Assembly: GCF_000502835.1 (NCBI RefSeq)
Contig: NZ_AYVL01000002.1
Coordinates: 350,293 to 414,292 of the forward strand
Source: Mesorhizobium sp. LSJC280B00
GTDB lineage: Bacteria > Pseudomonadota > Alphaproteobacteria > Rhizobiales > Rhizobiaceae
Reading direction: 5' to 3'
Length of the DNA stretch: 64,000 bases
Made by a program: the position numbers and the translations under genes. Shown one piece after another: positions 39,217 through 48,188 of the stretch (its first letter is position 1; each line of letters starts with the position of its first letter). The notes beneath the pieces were generated by a model. That model had not been told where the DNA came from and ran no database searches. It was given only the letters and a program-made list of their open reading frames with translations.

Positions 39217-39921
39217 ATGGATCCCTATGCGCTGAAGACACTCAACGCCGAACGCCGCGCCCGCCGCGCGGCAATCCTGGTCACCGATCTCGGCGACGGC
39301 CGCGACCGTGTCGTGCGCGAGGGCGACCGGGTAGCCGGCGAACTCGGGGCGGCCATCGCCAAGGCATTTCGCACGGGCAATTCCGGTTCGGTCGAAGCTG
39401 AGGGACGGACCTTCTTCCTCAACGCACATCTGCCGCAGCCGCGCTTGGTGGTGATCGGCGCCGTCCACATCAGCCAGGCGCTGGCACCGATGGCCAGGAT
39501 CGCCGGCTATCCTGTCGAGATCATCGATCCGCGCACGGCCTTTGCCACGCCCGATCGTTTTCCCGATATCGCGCTGCATGCCGAATGGCCAGAGGATGTG
39601 CTGACGCGTCAGCCGCTCGATAGCTATACGGCGCTGGCTGCTCTCACCCACGATCCGAAGATCGACGATTTCGCCCTGAAGGCGGCGCTCGACGCCGGCT
39701 GCTTTTATGTCGGCGCGCTCGGCAGCCGCAAGACCCACACCAAACGTGTGGAACGCCTGCTGGCTTCGGGAGCGACCGCCGACCAGATCGCCCGCATTCA
39801 TGCCCCGATCGGCCTCGACATTGGGGCTGCCAGCCCGGCCGAGATCGCCGTCGCGGTGTTGGCGCAAGCGATCCACGCCTTTCGCTCCCGCGGCCTCGAA
39901 TCCAAAGGCGCGGTCGCGTGA
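39217..39921 (+). CDS. XdhC Rossmann-domain protein
   Basis: The 234-residue protein has a short N-terminal region and an XdhC C-terminal Rossmann domain: RLVVIGAVHISQALAPMARI, IIDPRTAFATPDRFPD, YVGALGSRKTHTKRVERL, and HAPIGLDIGAASPAEIAVAV. It would work with the preceding small XdhC protein in maturation of a molybdenum hydroxylase. The stop overlaps the start of the MoeA/MocA-like gene by 4 bases (GTGA). Confidence 0.9.
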   Translation: MDPYALKTLNAERRARRAAILVTDLGDGRDRVVREGDRVAGELGAAIAKAFRTGNSGSVEAEGRTFFLNAHLPQPRLVVIGAVHISQALAPMARIAGYPVEIIDPRTAFATPDRFPDIALHAEWPEDVLTRQPLDSYTALAALTHDPKIDDFALKAALDAGCFYVGALGSRKTHTKRVERLLASGATADQIARIHAPIGLDIGAASPAEIAVAVLAQAIHAFRSRGLESKGAVA

Positions 39922-41528
39922 AATTTGGTCCCGTTGCGATCGATACGGCCGAAGGGGCAGTGCTTGCGCATGCCACCAAGGTCGGAGAGCGCCGCTTCCG
40001 CAAGGCGCACAGGCTAAGCGCCGGGGATGTGTCCCTGTTGAAGGCCGCTGGCATTTCCGAGGTCGTAGCGGCAGTGTTGGCGCCCGATGATCTCAGCGAG
40101 GACGTCGCTGCCGAAAAGATCGCCGCATCCATGATCCATCGCAATATGGAGGCGAAGCCCGCCGCGACCGGCAGGGTCAACCTCCACGCGCAGGCTGCCG
40201 GCATATTCACCGTCGACGCGGCGATAATCGACGCCATCAATGCCGTCGATCCGACGATTACTATCGCCACGCTGGCGCAGCATGCGCCGGTCGAAAAAGG
40301 TCAGATGGTTGCGACGGTGAAGATCATTCCGTTTGCGGTCGCCTTCGCTTTGGTCGATGCCGTGGCAAGGATCTGCGCCGGCGGCGAGATATTTGCGGTC
40401 AACGCCTATCAGCCGGTGCGCGTCGGCGTCATCCAGACGGTGCTACCCGGCATCAAACCCAGCGTGCTCGACAAGACGCTGCGCGTCACCGAAGCGCGCC
40501 TGGCGCGTTCGGGCGGCAGGCTGACGGCGGAGCGTCGAACCCCGCATGAAATTATCCCCGTCGCCGAGGCTGCGGCCTCGCTGATCCGCGACAACGATAT
40601 GGTGGTTATCTTCGGCGCCTCGGCGATGGCCGATTTCGGCGACGTCGTTCCCGCTGCCATCGAAAAGGCAGGCGGCACTGTCATCCGCGCCGGCATGCCG
40701 GTCGATCCCGGCAATCTGCTGGTGCTAGGCACTCTAGGCGGCAAGCGCATCATCGGTGCGCCGGGCTGCGCCCGCAGTCCCAAGGAGAACGGCTTCGACT
40801 GGGTGCTTGACCGGCTGATCGCCGGTCTCGACGTGACCGCCAGGGATATTGCCGGCATGGGCGTCGGCGGGCTGTTGATGGAAATTCCGACGCGGCCGCA
40901 GCCGCGCGAGCCATTGCCGGCCAAAGCCGAACCAAAGGTCGAGATCGTGCTTCTGGCCGCCGGCCGCTCCAGCCGCATGGGCGGGCCGAACAAGCTCTTG
41001 GCACTGTTCGATGGCAAGCCGCTGGTCCGCCGCACCGCCGAACGCGCGGTCGGTTCGAAAGCCGCGGCCACCATCGTCGTCATCGGCCACCAGAGCGAGC
41101 GCGTGCGCAGTGCACTGTCTGGCCTCGATATGACCTTCGCCGACAATCCGGATTTCGCCAAGGGTCTGTCTTCGTCGCTGAAGGCCGGCATCGCCAAGAT
41201 TTCCGGCGACGCCGCCGGCGCCATGATTGTCCTCGGCGATATGCCCGGCGTCGCCTCGGCCGACCTCGACAGGCTGATCGAGGCGTTCCGCAAGTCCGAA
41301 GGCCGATCGGTGGTGCGCGCCGCTCATGATGGCCGGCGCGGCAATCCGGTGCTGCTGCCGCGTTCGCTGTTTGCCGCGATCGCTCACCTCGAAGGCGATA
41401 CCGGCGCCCGCCATCTGGTCGAGGCCGAAGGGCTCGACGTCATCGATGTCGAGATCGGCGAAGGGGCAGCCGTCGACGTCGACACGCGCGAGGCGCTGGA
41501 AGGCGCCGGCGGCGTGCTGCAGGATTGA
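39918..41528 (+). CDS. Molybdopterin-binding / molybdenum cofactor cytidylyltransferase fusion
   Basis: The 536-residue protein fuses two parts. Residues about 160-320 form a MoeA/MogA-like molybdopterin-binding domain (IFAVNAYQPVRVGVIQTVLPG, MVVIFGASAMADFGDVVPAA). Residues about 340-530 form a MobA/MocA-type nucleotidyltransferase, with LLAAGRSSRMGGPNKLLAL at 345-363 and GDMPGVASADLD. MocA links CMP to molybdopterin for xanthine dehydrogenase-family enzymes. GTG 39918 overlaps the preceding stop. The hydroxylase itself is not in the window. Confidence 0.9.
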   Translation: MKFGPVAIDTAEGAVLAHATKVGERRFRKAHRLSAGDVSLLKAAGISEVVAAVLAPDDLSEDVAAEKIAASMIHRNMEAKPAATGRVNLHAQAAGIFTVDAAIIDAINAVDPTITIATLAQHAPVEKGQMVATVKIIPFAVAFALVDAVARICAGGEIFAVNAYQPVRVGVIQTVLPGIKPSVLDKTLRVTEARLARSGGRLTAERRTPHEIIPVAEAAASLIRDNDMVVIFGASAMADFGDVVPAAIEKAGGTVIRAGMPVDPGNLLVLGTLGGKRIIGAPGCARSPKENGFDWVLDRLIAGLDVTARDIAGMGVGGLLMEIPTRPQPREPLPAKAEPKVEIVLLAAGRSSRMGGPNKLLALFDGKPLVRRTAERAVGSKAAATIVVIGHQSERVRSALSGLDMTFADNPDFAKGLSSSLKAGIAKISGDAAGAMIVLGDMPGVASADLDRLIEAFRKSEGRSVVRAAHDGRRGNPVLLPRSLFAAIAHLEGDTGARHLVEAEGLDVIDVEIGEGAAVDVDTREALEGAGGVLQD

Positions 41529-41560
41529 CAAACCGAAGCCGAAAAACGCATGGCTGAGGG

Positions 41561-42478
41561 ATGGCCTTTCGTTCCTGCTTCCGGTTCCGCTTGCCCCCCT
41601 CTGGCCTCCCGGCCCTGCTGATGGCGATTCTTTTGCAGCTCTTTTGTGTCGCCTACGCCAACGCTCTCGAACTCAAACCCTTCAAGGACGATCTGTTCGC
41701 CTATCCGGTCACACTCTCGTCCGAGAGCAACGGCGCCTATACGGTCGTCGATTATCGTGAGCTGCGCGACATCAACGCTCGTGACGAAGTGCCTGAGCGT
41801 CGTGTGCACGCGCAATACACCGACACCGGCGTGCGTAAGGTGCAGCAGGATCTATTGCTGCCGACCGATGCAGGCGACGTCCGCCACATTGCCGTCGGCA
41901 AGACCGGGGGCGCCAGCATCATCGTGCTTTATCTGCACGGGCAGGGCGGCAGCCGTAAACAGGGTGCTGACGATTTCACTTTCGGCGGCAATTTCAACCG
42001 TATCAAGAACCTGATGGCCGGTAATGGCGGCCTCTATCTGTCGCCGGATTTTTCCGATTTCGGCGACACCGGTGCCGCCCAGATCGCCGCATTGATCGGC
42101 CACTATGCCGAACAGTCGCCGCGCGCAAAAATCTTCGTCGCCTGCGGCTCTATGGGCGGCGCGTTGTGCTGGAAGCTGGCAGGCCGCAAGGACTCCGGCG
42201 GGCGCATCGACGGGCTGCTGCTGCTCGGCTCGCTGTGGGACGAGAGTTTCTTCTCAAGCTCCGCATTCAAGCGCCGTGTGCCGGTCTTCTTCGGCCAGGG
42301 CAGCAAGGACCCGGTGTTTCCAATCGAGAAACAGGAAGCCTTCTTCCGATCGATTCTGGGCAAATCGAAAGCCTACCCGACCCGCTTTGTCCGCTTCGAG
42401 ACCGGCACACATGGCACGCCGATCCGCATGACCGACTGGCGGGGCACACTCAACTGGATGTTATCGAAGGTCCCTTAG
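41561..42478 (+). CDS. Exported alpha/beta hydrolase
   Basis: The 305-residue product has a hydrophobic signal region (LPALLMAILLQLFCVAYANA) and an alpha/beta hydrolase domain: oxyanion-region LYLHGQGGSRKQGADDFTFG, nucleophile Ser in VACGSMGGALCW, Asp in GQGSKDPVFPI, and His in TGTHGTP. The likely site is the periplasm. The substrate is unknown. It starts 32 bp after the MocA-like gene. Its stop overlaps that of the convergent DUF1176 gene by 4 bases. Confidence 0.8.
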   Translation: MAFRSCFRFRLPPSGLPALLMAILLQLFCVAYANALELKPFKDDLFAYPVTLSSESNGAYTVVDYRELRDINARDEVPERRVHAQYTDTGVRKVQQDLLLPTDAGDVRHIAVGKTGGASIIVLYLHGQGGSRKQGADDFTFGGNFNRIKNLMAGNGGLYLSPDFSDFGDTGAAQIAALIGHYAEQSPRAKIFVACGSMGGALCWKLAGRKDSGGRIDGLLLLGSLWDESFFSSSAFKRRVPVFFGQGSKDPVFPIEKQEAFFRSILGKSKAYPTRFVRFETGTHGTPIRMTDWRGTLNWMLSKVP

Positions 42479-43524
42479 GGCGCGGTGTTGTAGTCGAGCA
42501 CGGTCTGCGGGTTGATCTCGCCGTCATAAGAGGCATCGACCTCATACTGCACCAGCGAGAAATTGCCGTGGCGAAACAGGTAGGTGCCGGCCGACGAGGC
42601 GTCGCCGACGCCGCGCCACTTGTTCAAGGATGAAATCGTTTTGGTGGCCTCGTCATATTCGGAGTTGACCAACTGGTCGTCAGTCTGGAAGCCGATGATG
42701 TTGATGCCCTCGACCTTGCCTTCGCTATTGTTGTTCTCATAGCGAATATCGAGTTCCGGTGACGCGAATTGTAATTGCCGGACGCCCGATACGTCGTCGT
42801 AGATGTAATAGACTGCGCTCTCATTGTAGGCGGCCATCGAGCAGAAAAAGCGAAACAGCCGTGTCTCGCGTTCGGGCTCGTTTTCGGCCGCCCCCGCATC
42901 CTTGTAGCGGAGCGAGTAGGCGTCCGGCTCTCCTCGCGGATCGCCGCCGGGCATGTCCTTGTCGCACTGGTCGCCATAAGTCGCGGCAAACGCCTTGTTG
43001 GCCTGCTCAAGCGCTGCGTCCTTCTTCGGCGGCGGCGGTCCTTCGCCGCAGCTTGCCGGCCCGGCATCTTCGAAATCGGCCTTTGAGGGTTTCAGCGCAC
43101 CCTTGTCGATGAAGATTGCGCGAAATGGCGGTTCCTGGATCGAGGCGTTGATCTGGCGCAGCGTATAGCAGCCGGCAAAGACATTCTCGCTGCCGTCCTT
43201 GGCCGTCGCCCGGATGGCGACCGGAACGCTGTAGTAGATGCTGCCGGCAGCCCCGTCTTCGGATACGCCACCGGTTTTGACTTCGACCGTGTCCGTGCCG
43301 TCATAGCCTTTGACGAAGGAATTGAAATCCTTGGCCGGCTTGGTGTCGCCGAAATAGTCCCAGGCGCGCGCGAATTCGTGCCGGCTGATGGCACTATAAA
43401 GCGACCGGATGACCGCTTCGGCATTCGACCTGTCGTCTATGTAAGGCGCGTCGGCGGCGAGCACCGGTTGGCTGGTAGCGGCAAGGGAGAAAAAAGCGGT
43501 CGCTGCGAACAAGGCGCGTCTCAT
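42475..43524 (-). CDS. DUF1176 exported protein
   Basis: The 349-residue product starts with a signal peptide (RRALFAATAFFSLAATSQPV, cleavage near VLA-AD). The N-terminal part (about 25-120) looks like a small NTF2/SH3-type domain (RSLYSAISRHEFARAWDYFG). From about 165 it matches DUF1176: CSMAAYNESAVYYIYDDVSG and ELDIRYENNNSEGKV. DUF1176 proteins are periplasmic and of unknown function. The start is fixed by the signal peptide. Confidence 0.8.
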   Translation of the reverse strand: MRRALFAATAFFSLAATSQPVLAADAPYIDDRSNAEAVIRSLYSAISRHEFARAWDYFGDTKPAKDFNSFVKGYDGTDTVEVKTGGVSEDGAAGSIYYSVPVAIRATAKDGSENVFAGCYTLRQINASIQEPPFRAIFIDKGALKPSKADFEDAGPASCGEGPPPPKKDAALEQANKAFAATYGDQCDKDMPGGDPRGEPDAYSLRYKDAGAAENEPERETRLFRFFCSMAAYNESAVYYIYDDVSGVRQLQFASPELDIRYENNNSEGKVEGINIIGFQTDDQLVNSEYDEATKTISSLNKWRGVGDASSAGTYLFRHGNFSLVQYEVDASYDGEINPQTVLDYNTAP

Positions 43525-43648
43525 CGGGAACCTCCACTCGATGAAAAATCCTATCATATCGATTGCGGCGGCGTGGTGACGCTTGAACAATCGCCTGCGA
43601 AAGGCGCTACCTCTCGCCGTGGGCAGTCGGGCCGCGTGGAGATTTCTT

Positions 43649-44155
43649 GTGACCATATCAATGTATGAAGCATCCGTGCCGGTATTTTCGGCGAGGCTGA
43701 AGGCACTAGCCAATGTGCTGAACATTGCCGAGCAAAATGCGGCTGATCGCAAGATCGATCCGCAGGTGTATCTGACGGCGAGGCTGGCGCCGGACATGTT
43801 TGCGCTGACCAGGCAGGTACAGATTGCCACCGATCACGCCAAAGGCGCGCCGTCGCGGCTTGCCGGGCGCGAGGTGCCAAAATATGAGGACAATGAGGCG
43901 AGCTTCGCTGATCTGCAGGCCCGCCTTGCCAAGACATTGGCTCATCTCGCGACATTTTCGGCGGCCGAATTCGATGGTTCAGATGACAGGATGATCGAAC
44001 TGCGGCTTGCGGGACGCGAGGTTTCGATGCCGGGAATGCAGTATCTGCTGCATGCCGCCATGCCCAATTTCTATTTCCACCTGACCACCGCCTATGACAT
44101 CCTGCGTCACAACGGCGTGCCATTGGGCAAGTCGATTTTCCTCGGATTGCGTTGA
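43649..44155 (+). CDS. DUF1993 protein (DinB-like fold)
   Basis: The 168-residue protein matches DUF1993: MYEASVPVFSARLKALANVL, LAPDMFALTRQVQIATDHAK, and C-terminal MPNFYFHLTTAYDILRHNGV. These helices form a DinB/YfiT-like four-helix bundle with conserved His residues that may bind metal. The function is unknown. GTG 43649 after GGAG is preferred; ATG 43661 starts at the conserved region. It is divergent from the DUF1176 gene. Confidence 0.85.
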   Translation: MTISMYEASVPVFSARLKALANVLNIAEQNAADRKIDPQVYLTARLAPDMFALTRQVQIATDHAKGAPSRLAGREVPKYEDNEASFADLQARLAKTLAHLATFSAAEFDGSDDRMIELRLAGREVSMPGMQYLLHAAMPNFYFHLTTAYDILRHNGVPLGKSIFLGLR

Positions 44156-44166
44156 GATTCGCTCGG

Positions 44167-44195
44167 GAGATATCCCGGCTGCGCCGGGATATCTC
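44167..44195. terminator. Convergent-gene hairpin
   Basis: A perfect 13-bp stem (GAGATATCCCGGC and its complement) with a 3-base loop lies between two convergent stops, 12 bp after the DUF1993 gene and 12 bp before the small minus-strand gene. No U-tract follows on either strand, but the position suits transcription termination. Confidence 0.6.
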
Positions 44196-44207
44196 GCGGC
44201 GCGCTGT

Positions 44208-44372
44208 TTAGCGTAGGGACATTTCCCGGGCGATGCGCGGGAAGTCGGCCGGCTTGACGCCGATATCGGCGCGATCGGCATTGCTCATCGAATGGAGCAG
44301 CGCCAGCGCGGCTCGATAGCGCAGCTGTTCCCGCGGACGCGGACGGGCGAACATTTCAGTGAAGAATCCCAT
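44208..44372 (-). CDS. Short DUF1127-like protein (54 residues)
   Basis: On the minus strand ATG 44372 opens a 54-codon frame: MGFFTEMFARPRPREQLRYR, then AALALLHSMSNADRADIGVK, then PADFPRIAREMSLR. The middle matches the DUF1127 pattern (Met-Ser-x2-x-x-Ala-Asp-Ile-Gly) found in 45-55-residue RNA-linked proteins of rhizobia. GGGGCTTGAAT precedes the start, with only a weak ribosome site. It converges with the DUF1993 gene. The call rests on that short motif. Confidence 0.6.
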   Translation of the reverse strand: MGFFTEMFARPRPREQLRYRAALALLHSMSNADRADIGVKPADFPRIAREMSLR

Positions 44373-44499
44373 GATTCAAGCCCCTTATTGAACCTCCACG
44401 GCCGTCAATATAGGCAGATCATGACAATTGTGCAGTGCAGCATTCGCATGGCAGCCATGCTGCCCTGATCTTTTTAGACATAATTCGGCTGTTCCGGCG

Positions 44500-44609
44500 A
44501 AACTTCTGCGATGCTTCGACCGTAGGCCTCAGTGCCGGCACTTGGCCGGTTTTCCTCGCCATTCCTGGCGAACTTCCGGACTGCATTCACATGCAGTCCG
44601 GCTTTTTTG
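44500..44609 (+). ncRNA. Candidate small RNA ending in a strong terminator
   Basis: The 384-bp gap 44373-44756 holds no convincing gene but contains a classical terminator at 44576-44609. Ahead of it lies a small stem (CGCCA-TTCC-TGGCG, 44556-44569) and the palindrome GTGCCGGCAC. The plus-strand gene before this gap (DUF1993) has its own hairpin 400 bp earlier. A short plus-strand transcript starting somewhere between 44430 and 44530 would explain the layout. The 5' end is a guess. Confidence 0.3.
44576..44609 (+). terminator. Orphan intrinsic terminator
   Basis: An 11-bp perfect stem (CCGGACTGCAT paired with ATGCAGTCCGG) with a TCAC loop is followed by CTTTTTTG. No gene on the plus strand ends nearby. 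Confidence 0.85.
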
Positions 44610-44756
44610 TTAGCCGCACGAAAAAAAGTCCGTTTGCCGGCATCCTGGGAAAGTCGCCGAGCCTGCCGTCGGTGGGCTTGGAAGCGGGCGGCGCTTTCCT
44701 GTATGCTATTGCTTCCTCCTCGCGCAGCCGCGCAAAATTCCCGCCGGAGAAACTCC

Positions 44757-45824
44757 ATGCACAAACGCCGTCTCGGCCAGACCGATCTTTTCGTGTCGCA
44801 AATCTGCCTCGGATCGATGACCTGGGGCCAGCAGAACACCGAGGCGGACGGTCACGCCCAGATGGATCTGGCGTTTGCTCGCGGTGTCAATTTCATCGAC
44901 ACCGCCGAACTCTATCCGATCCCGCCCAAGGCGGAGACACAAGGCCGTACCGAGACATTCATCGGCAATTGGATGAAGGAGAAGCGCAATCGCGACCAGG
45001 TGATCATCGCCTCGAAGGTAGTTGGTCGCACCGCCAACAGTTGGTTTCGCGGCGACCGCCCGTCTAAGCTGGTGCGCGCCGATATCTTCGACGCTATCGA
45101 TAAGTCACTTGCCAGGCTCAACACCGATTACATCGACCTCTATCAGATCCATTGGCCGGAACGCGACGTGCCGTGGGGCGCCAATCCGAACCGCATCGGC
45201 GCCGTACCGCGACGCTCCGATGCCGCCGGCGTGCCGGAAGGCGAGACGCCGATCGCCGAGACGCTTGCCGTATTTGATGAACTGGTGAAGGCCGGCAAGA
45301 TCCGCCATTTCGGCCTGTCGAACGAGAATTCCTGGGGCGTCATGCGTTTCATCGCCGAAGCCGACAAGGGCGTCGGCCCGCGTGTCGCCTCGCTGCAGAA
45401 CGCCTATAATCTCGTCAACCGCACCTTCGAAGTGAACCTTGCCGAAGTCTGCGAGCGCGAGCAGGTGTCGCTGCTTGCCTATTCGCCGCTGGCGCAAGGC
45501 TATTTGACCGGCAAATACGATCATGGCGCGCGGCCGCAGGGCTCGCGCTCGCAGTTGTTCAACCGCGGCCAGCGCTACGAGACTCCGAATGCTGCCGACG
45601 TGCAGCTCGAATACAACCGGTTGGCGCGCACCTTCGGCATGGAGCCGGCGCTGTTTGCCAATGCCTATGTCTCGAACCGGCCCTTGGTCACCTCGAACAT
45701 CATCGGCGCCACCACCATTTCGCAACTCGAAATGGCGCTCTCTTCCGCCGACGTGGTCTGGACCGAGGACATGCAGAAAGCCGTTGATGCGATCCACCAG
45801 CGCGTCGGCAATCCGTGCCCTTGA
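44757..45824 (+). CDS. Aldo/keto reductase (Tas-like)
   Basis: The 355-residue NADPH-dependent reductase has the catalytic tetrad regions: Asp in NFIDTAELYPIPP with the Tyr after Leu, Lys in VIIASKVVG, and His in DLYQIHWPERD. Cofactor-binding FGLSNENSWGVMRF and NIIGATTISQLEMAL are present. The family matches E. coli Tas/YajO-like proteins. The substrate is unknown. GGAGA at 44745-44749 sets the start. It lies 48 bp before the cysteine desulfurase-like gene on the same strand. Confidence 0.92.
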   Translation: MHKRRLGQTDLFVSQICLGSMTWGQQNTEADGHAQMDLAFARGVNFIDTAELYPIPPKAETQGRTETFIGNWMKEKRNRDQVIIASKVVGRTANSWFRGDRPSKLVRADIFDAIDKSLARLNTDYIDLYQIHWPERDVPWGANPNRIGAVPRRSDAAGVPEGETPIAETLAVFDELVKAGKIRHFGLSNENSWGVMRFIAEADKGVGPRVASLQNAYNLVNRTFEVNLAEVCEREQVSLLAYSPLAQGYLTGKYDHGARPQGSRSQLFNRGQRYETPNAADVQLEYNRLARTFGMEPALFANAYVSNRPLVTSNIIGATTISQLEMALSSADVVWTEDMQKAVDAIHQRVGNPCP

Positions 45825-45872
45825 TGCGTCGGGACGCGGTTGTCCGATCGTCATAAGGAGAGGGGAACAGCC

Positions 45873-47132
45873 ATGGACTTCCGGATCGACGCGGTGCGCG
45901 CGAAATTTCCGGCTTTGTCGCTGATCGACAAGGGCCGCCGGCGCATCTATCTCGACAATCCTGCCGGCACGCAGGTCCCGCAGGCGGTGGCGGACGCAGT
46001 ATCGCGTTGCTTGCTGACCACCAATGCTAACCTCGGCGGCTTCTTCGAGACCACCGTTGCAGCACAAGACATCGTGGACGAGGCCCATCTGGCGATGGCG
46101 GATTTTCTCGGCGCTGCGAGCCCGCAGGAAATCATCATCGGTGCCAACATGACGACATTGACCTACCACATGTCGCGAACGCTCGGCCGCACGATGAAGC
46201 CCGGGGACGAGATCATCCTCACCCGCATGGATCATGAGGGCAACGTCTCACCCTGGCTGCAACTGGCTGAAGACCTTGGCCTTGTCGTGCGCTGGCTGCC
46301 TTTCGACCAGCAGAGCTGGCAGATCGAGGAGGCGGCGCTCGCCGCGCTGCTTTCCGAGAGGACGCGGCTCGTCGCGCTCAACTACGCCAGCAATCTCACC
46401 GGGTCGATCAACCGGGTGAAGGCGTTGACTGGCATCGCCAGGCGGGCTGGTGCGTTGGTCTACGTCGATGCCGTCCAGTTCGCGCCGCATGGCCTGATCG
46501 ACGTCCAAAACCTCGGCTGCGATTTCCTGATCTGCTCGGCTTACAAGTTCTTCGGCCCGCATATGGGAATTTTGTGGGGCAGGCTGGACGTTATCGATAC
46601 GCTTAAGCCGTATAAATGCCGTTGCTCGTCCAATGCCCTGCCGGAGCGCTTCGAGCTCGGCACGCCGCAAATCGAACTGATGGCCGGCCTGTCGGCCGCG
46701 GTCGATTATTTTGCCGAGTTGGGCGCGGCAGCCGGCGCGCAAGGATCGCGTCGGCTGAAAATCGCCAAGGCCTTCGAAGTTTCAATCGCTTACGAGAACC
46801 CGCTGGCGCAACAGCTGATCGACGGTCTGTCGGATATTGCCGGCCTGACCATCCACGGCATCACCGATCCGAAGCGGATCAATGAGCGTGTGCCGACGGT
46901 GTCGTTCACTGTCGAAGGCATCGTGCCGGAGACGATCGTGCGGCAGATGAATGCCGAAAACATCTTCCTGTGGTCCGGCCACAACTACGCCTGGGAGATC
47001 GTCCACCAGCTCGGCATTCCGGCCGAGCAGGGGGTGGTGCGCATCGGCATCGCTCATTACAACACTTCAGCCGAAATCGACGCGACGCTGGAGAGCGTGC
47101 ACCGCGTTGTCGCCATGCTGAGGCAGGAATGA
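45873..47132 (+). CDS. Cysteine desulfurase-like PLP enzyme (class V aminotransferase)
   Basis: The 419-residue protein has a class V aminotransferase fold: RRIYLDNPAGTQVPQAVADA, MDHEGNVSPWLQLAEDLGL, YVDAVQFAPHG, and PLP-lysine in LICSAYKFFGPHMGILWG. It matches the cysteine desulfurase-like subgroup (TIGR01976 type), whose reaction is undetermined. The active-site Cys loop of IscS/SufS is not evident. A strong AAGGAGAGGGG precedes ATG 45873. It converges with the five-gene operon on the other strand, 25 bp away. Confidence 0.88.
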   Translation: MDFRIDAVRAKFPALSLIDKGRRRIYLDNPAGTQVPQAVADAVSRCLLTTNANLGGFFETTVAAQDIVDEAHLAMADFLGAASPQEIIIGANMTTLTYHMSRTLGRTMKPGDEIILTRMDHEGNVSPWLQLAEDLGLVVRWLPFDQQSWQIEEAALAALLSERTRLVALNYASNLTGSINRVKALTGIARRAGALVYVDAVQFAPHGLIDVQNLGCDFLICSAYKFFGPHMGILWGRLDVIDTLKPYKCRCSSNALPERFELGTPQIELMAGLSAAVDYFAELGAAAGAQGSRRLKIAKAFEVSIAYENPLAQQLIDGLSDIAGLTIHGITDPKRINERVPTVSFTVEGIVPETIVRQMNAENIFLWSGHNYAWEIVHQLGIPAEQGVVRIGIAHYNTSAEIDATLESVHRVVAMLRQE

Positions 47133-47156
47133 TCCTGAGCGGCCCTCGCGGGCGGA

Positions 47157-48188
47157 TCATCGCTTGTGGGCGCCGCCAAAACCGGTGAGGAAGGCGGTGA
47201 GATTGTCGCCGAGCTCGTCGCAGAGATAGCCGCCTTCCTGGACGATGACCGTTGGCAGGCCGAGCCCGGCGATCACCTCGCCAATGCGCGAAAAACCAGG
47301 CGTGCTCACCGACAGCCCGCCGAACGGATCGCCTTCGAAGGCATCTAGCCCCAGCGCCACCACAAGCGCATCGGGCGAGAAGGTGTTGATGCGCTGGAAC
47401 GATGCCTCCAGCGCTTCGAGGAACGCTGCATCGCCGGATTTGCGCGGCAGCGGCAGGTTGAGATTGTAGCCGAGGCCGGCGCCTTCGCCGCGCTCGTCGC
47501 CATAGCCCCAGAAAAACGGGTAGAAGCGCACCGGGTCGGCATGCAGCGACACGGTGAGCACGTCCGGCCGGGCATAGAAGATGCCTTGCGTGCCGTTGCC
47601 GTGGTGCAGGTCGACATCGAGGATCGCCACCCGCGCCGCCTGCTTGCGCAGAACCTGTGCAGCGACGGCCGAATTGTTGATGAAGCAGAAGCCGCCGGCG
47701 ACATCGGCAAAGGCGTGATGGCCGGGCGGGCGGCACAGCGCATAGGCGGCCGGCGCTCCCGACATCACCGCCTCGGCGGTTTCAACCGCGCTCCAGGCGC
47801 TCCAAAGCGCGCTCTGCCACGTCTCGCCGGAGATCGGGCAGGCGGTGTCGGCCATGTGGTAGCCGGCCTGGCCGACCGCCGAGGCCGGATAGGAGCCGTT
47901 CCGCGCGATCGGATGGATATTGGGGATGACCTCGGCCGAGGCGCCCTCGATGCGCTGCCAGCGCGCGAAGATATGCTGGAGAAAATCGAGATATTCCGGC
48001 GTATGCACCGCCGCAATCGGGCCGAGCCCGTGATCCCGCGGCCGTTCGATCGTGCAGCCGGCAGCCTTGGTGCCGGCTAACAATCGCTCGACCCGTTCCG
48101 GCTTTTCCGGATTGGGCTGCGGCGCGCCGCTTGAGAGGAACGCCTTCGGGTCGTGGCGCTTCTGTTCTTCGGCATAGAAGGCTTTCAT
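47157..48188 (-). CDS. Histone deacetylase-family protein, acetylpolyamine amidohydrolase-like
   Basis: The 343-residue zinc amidohydrolase has the HDAC/APAH signatures: His157-His158 in RPPGHHAF, zinc ligands Asp193 and His195 in ILDVDLHHGNGTQ, Asp282 in ALGLDAFEGDP, and transition-state Tyr321 in EGGYLCDE. Bacterial relatives deacetylate acetylputrescine and other acetylpolyamines. It is the last gene of a five-gene operon; its ATG overlaps the stop of the SSAT-like acetyltransferase gene by 4 bases, so an acetylation and a deacetylation enzyme are made together. Confidence 0.92.
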   Translation of the reverse strand: MKAFYAEEQKRHDPKAFLSSGAPQPNPEKPERVERLLAGTKAAGCTIERPRDHGLGPIAAVHTPEYLDFLQHIFARWQRIEGASAEVIPNIHPIARNGSYPASAVGQAGYHMADTACPISGETWQSALWSAWSAVETAEAVMSGAPAAYALCRPPGHHAFADVAGGFCFINNSAVAAQVLRKQAARVAILDVDLHHGNGTQGIFYARPDVLTVSLHADPVRFYPFFWGYGDERGEGAGLGYNLNLPLPRKSGDAAFLEALEASFQRINTFSPDALVVALGLDAFEGDPFGGLSVSTPGFSRIGEVIAGLGLPTVIVQEGGYLCDELGDNLTAFLTGFGGAHKR

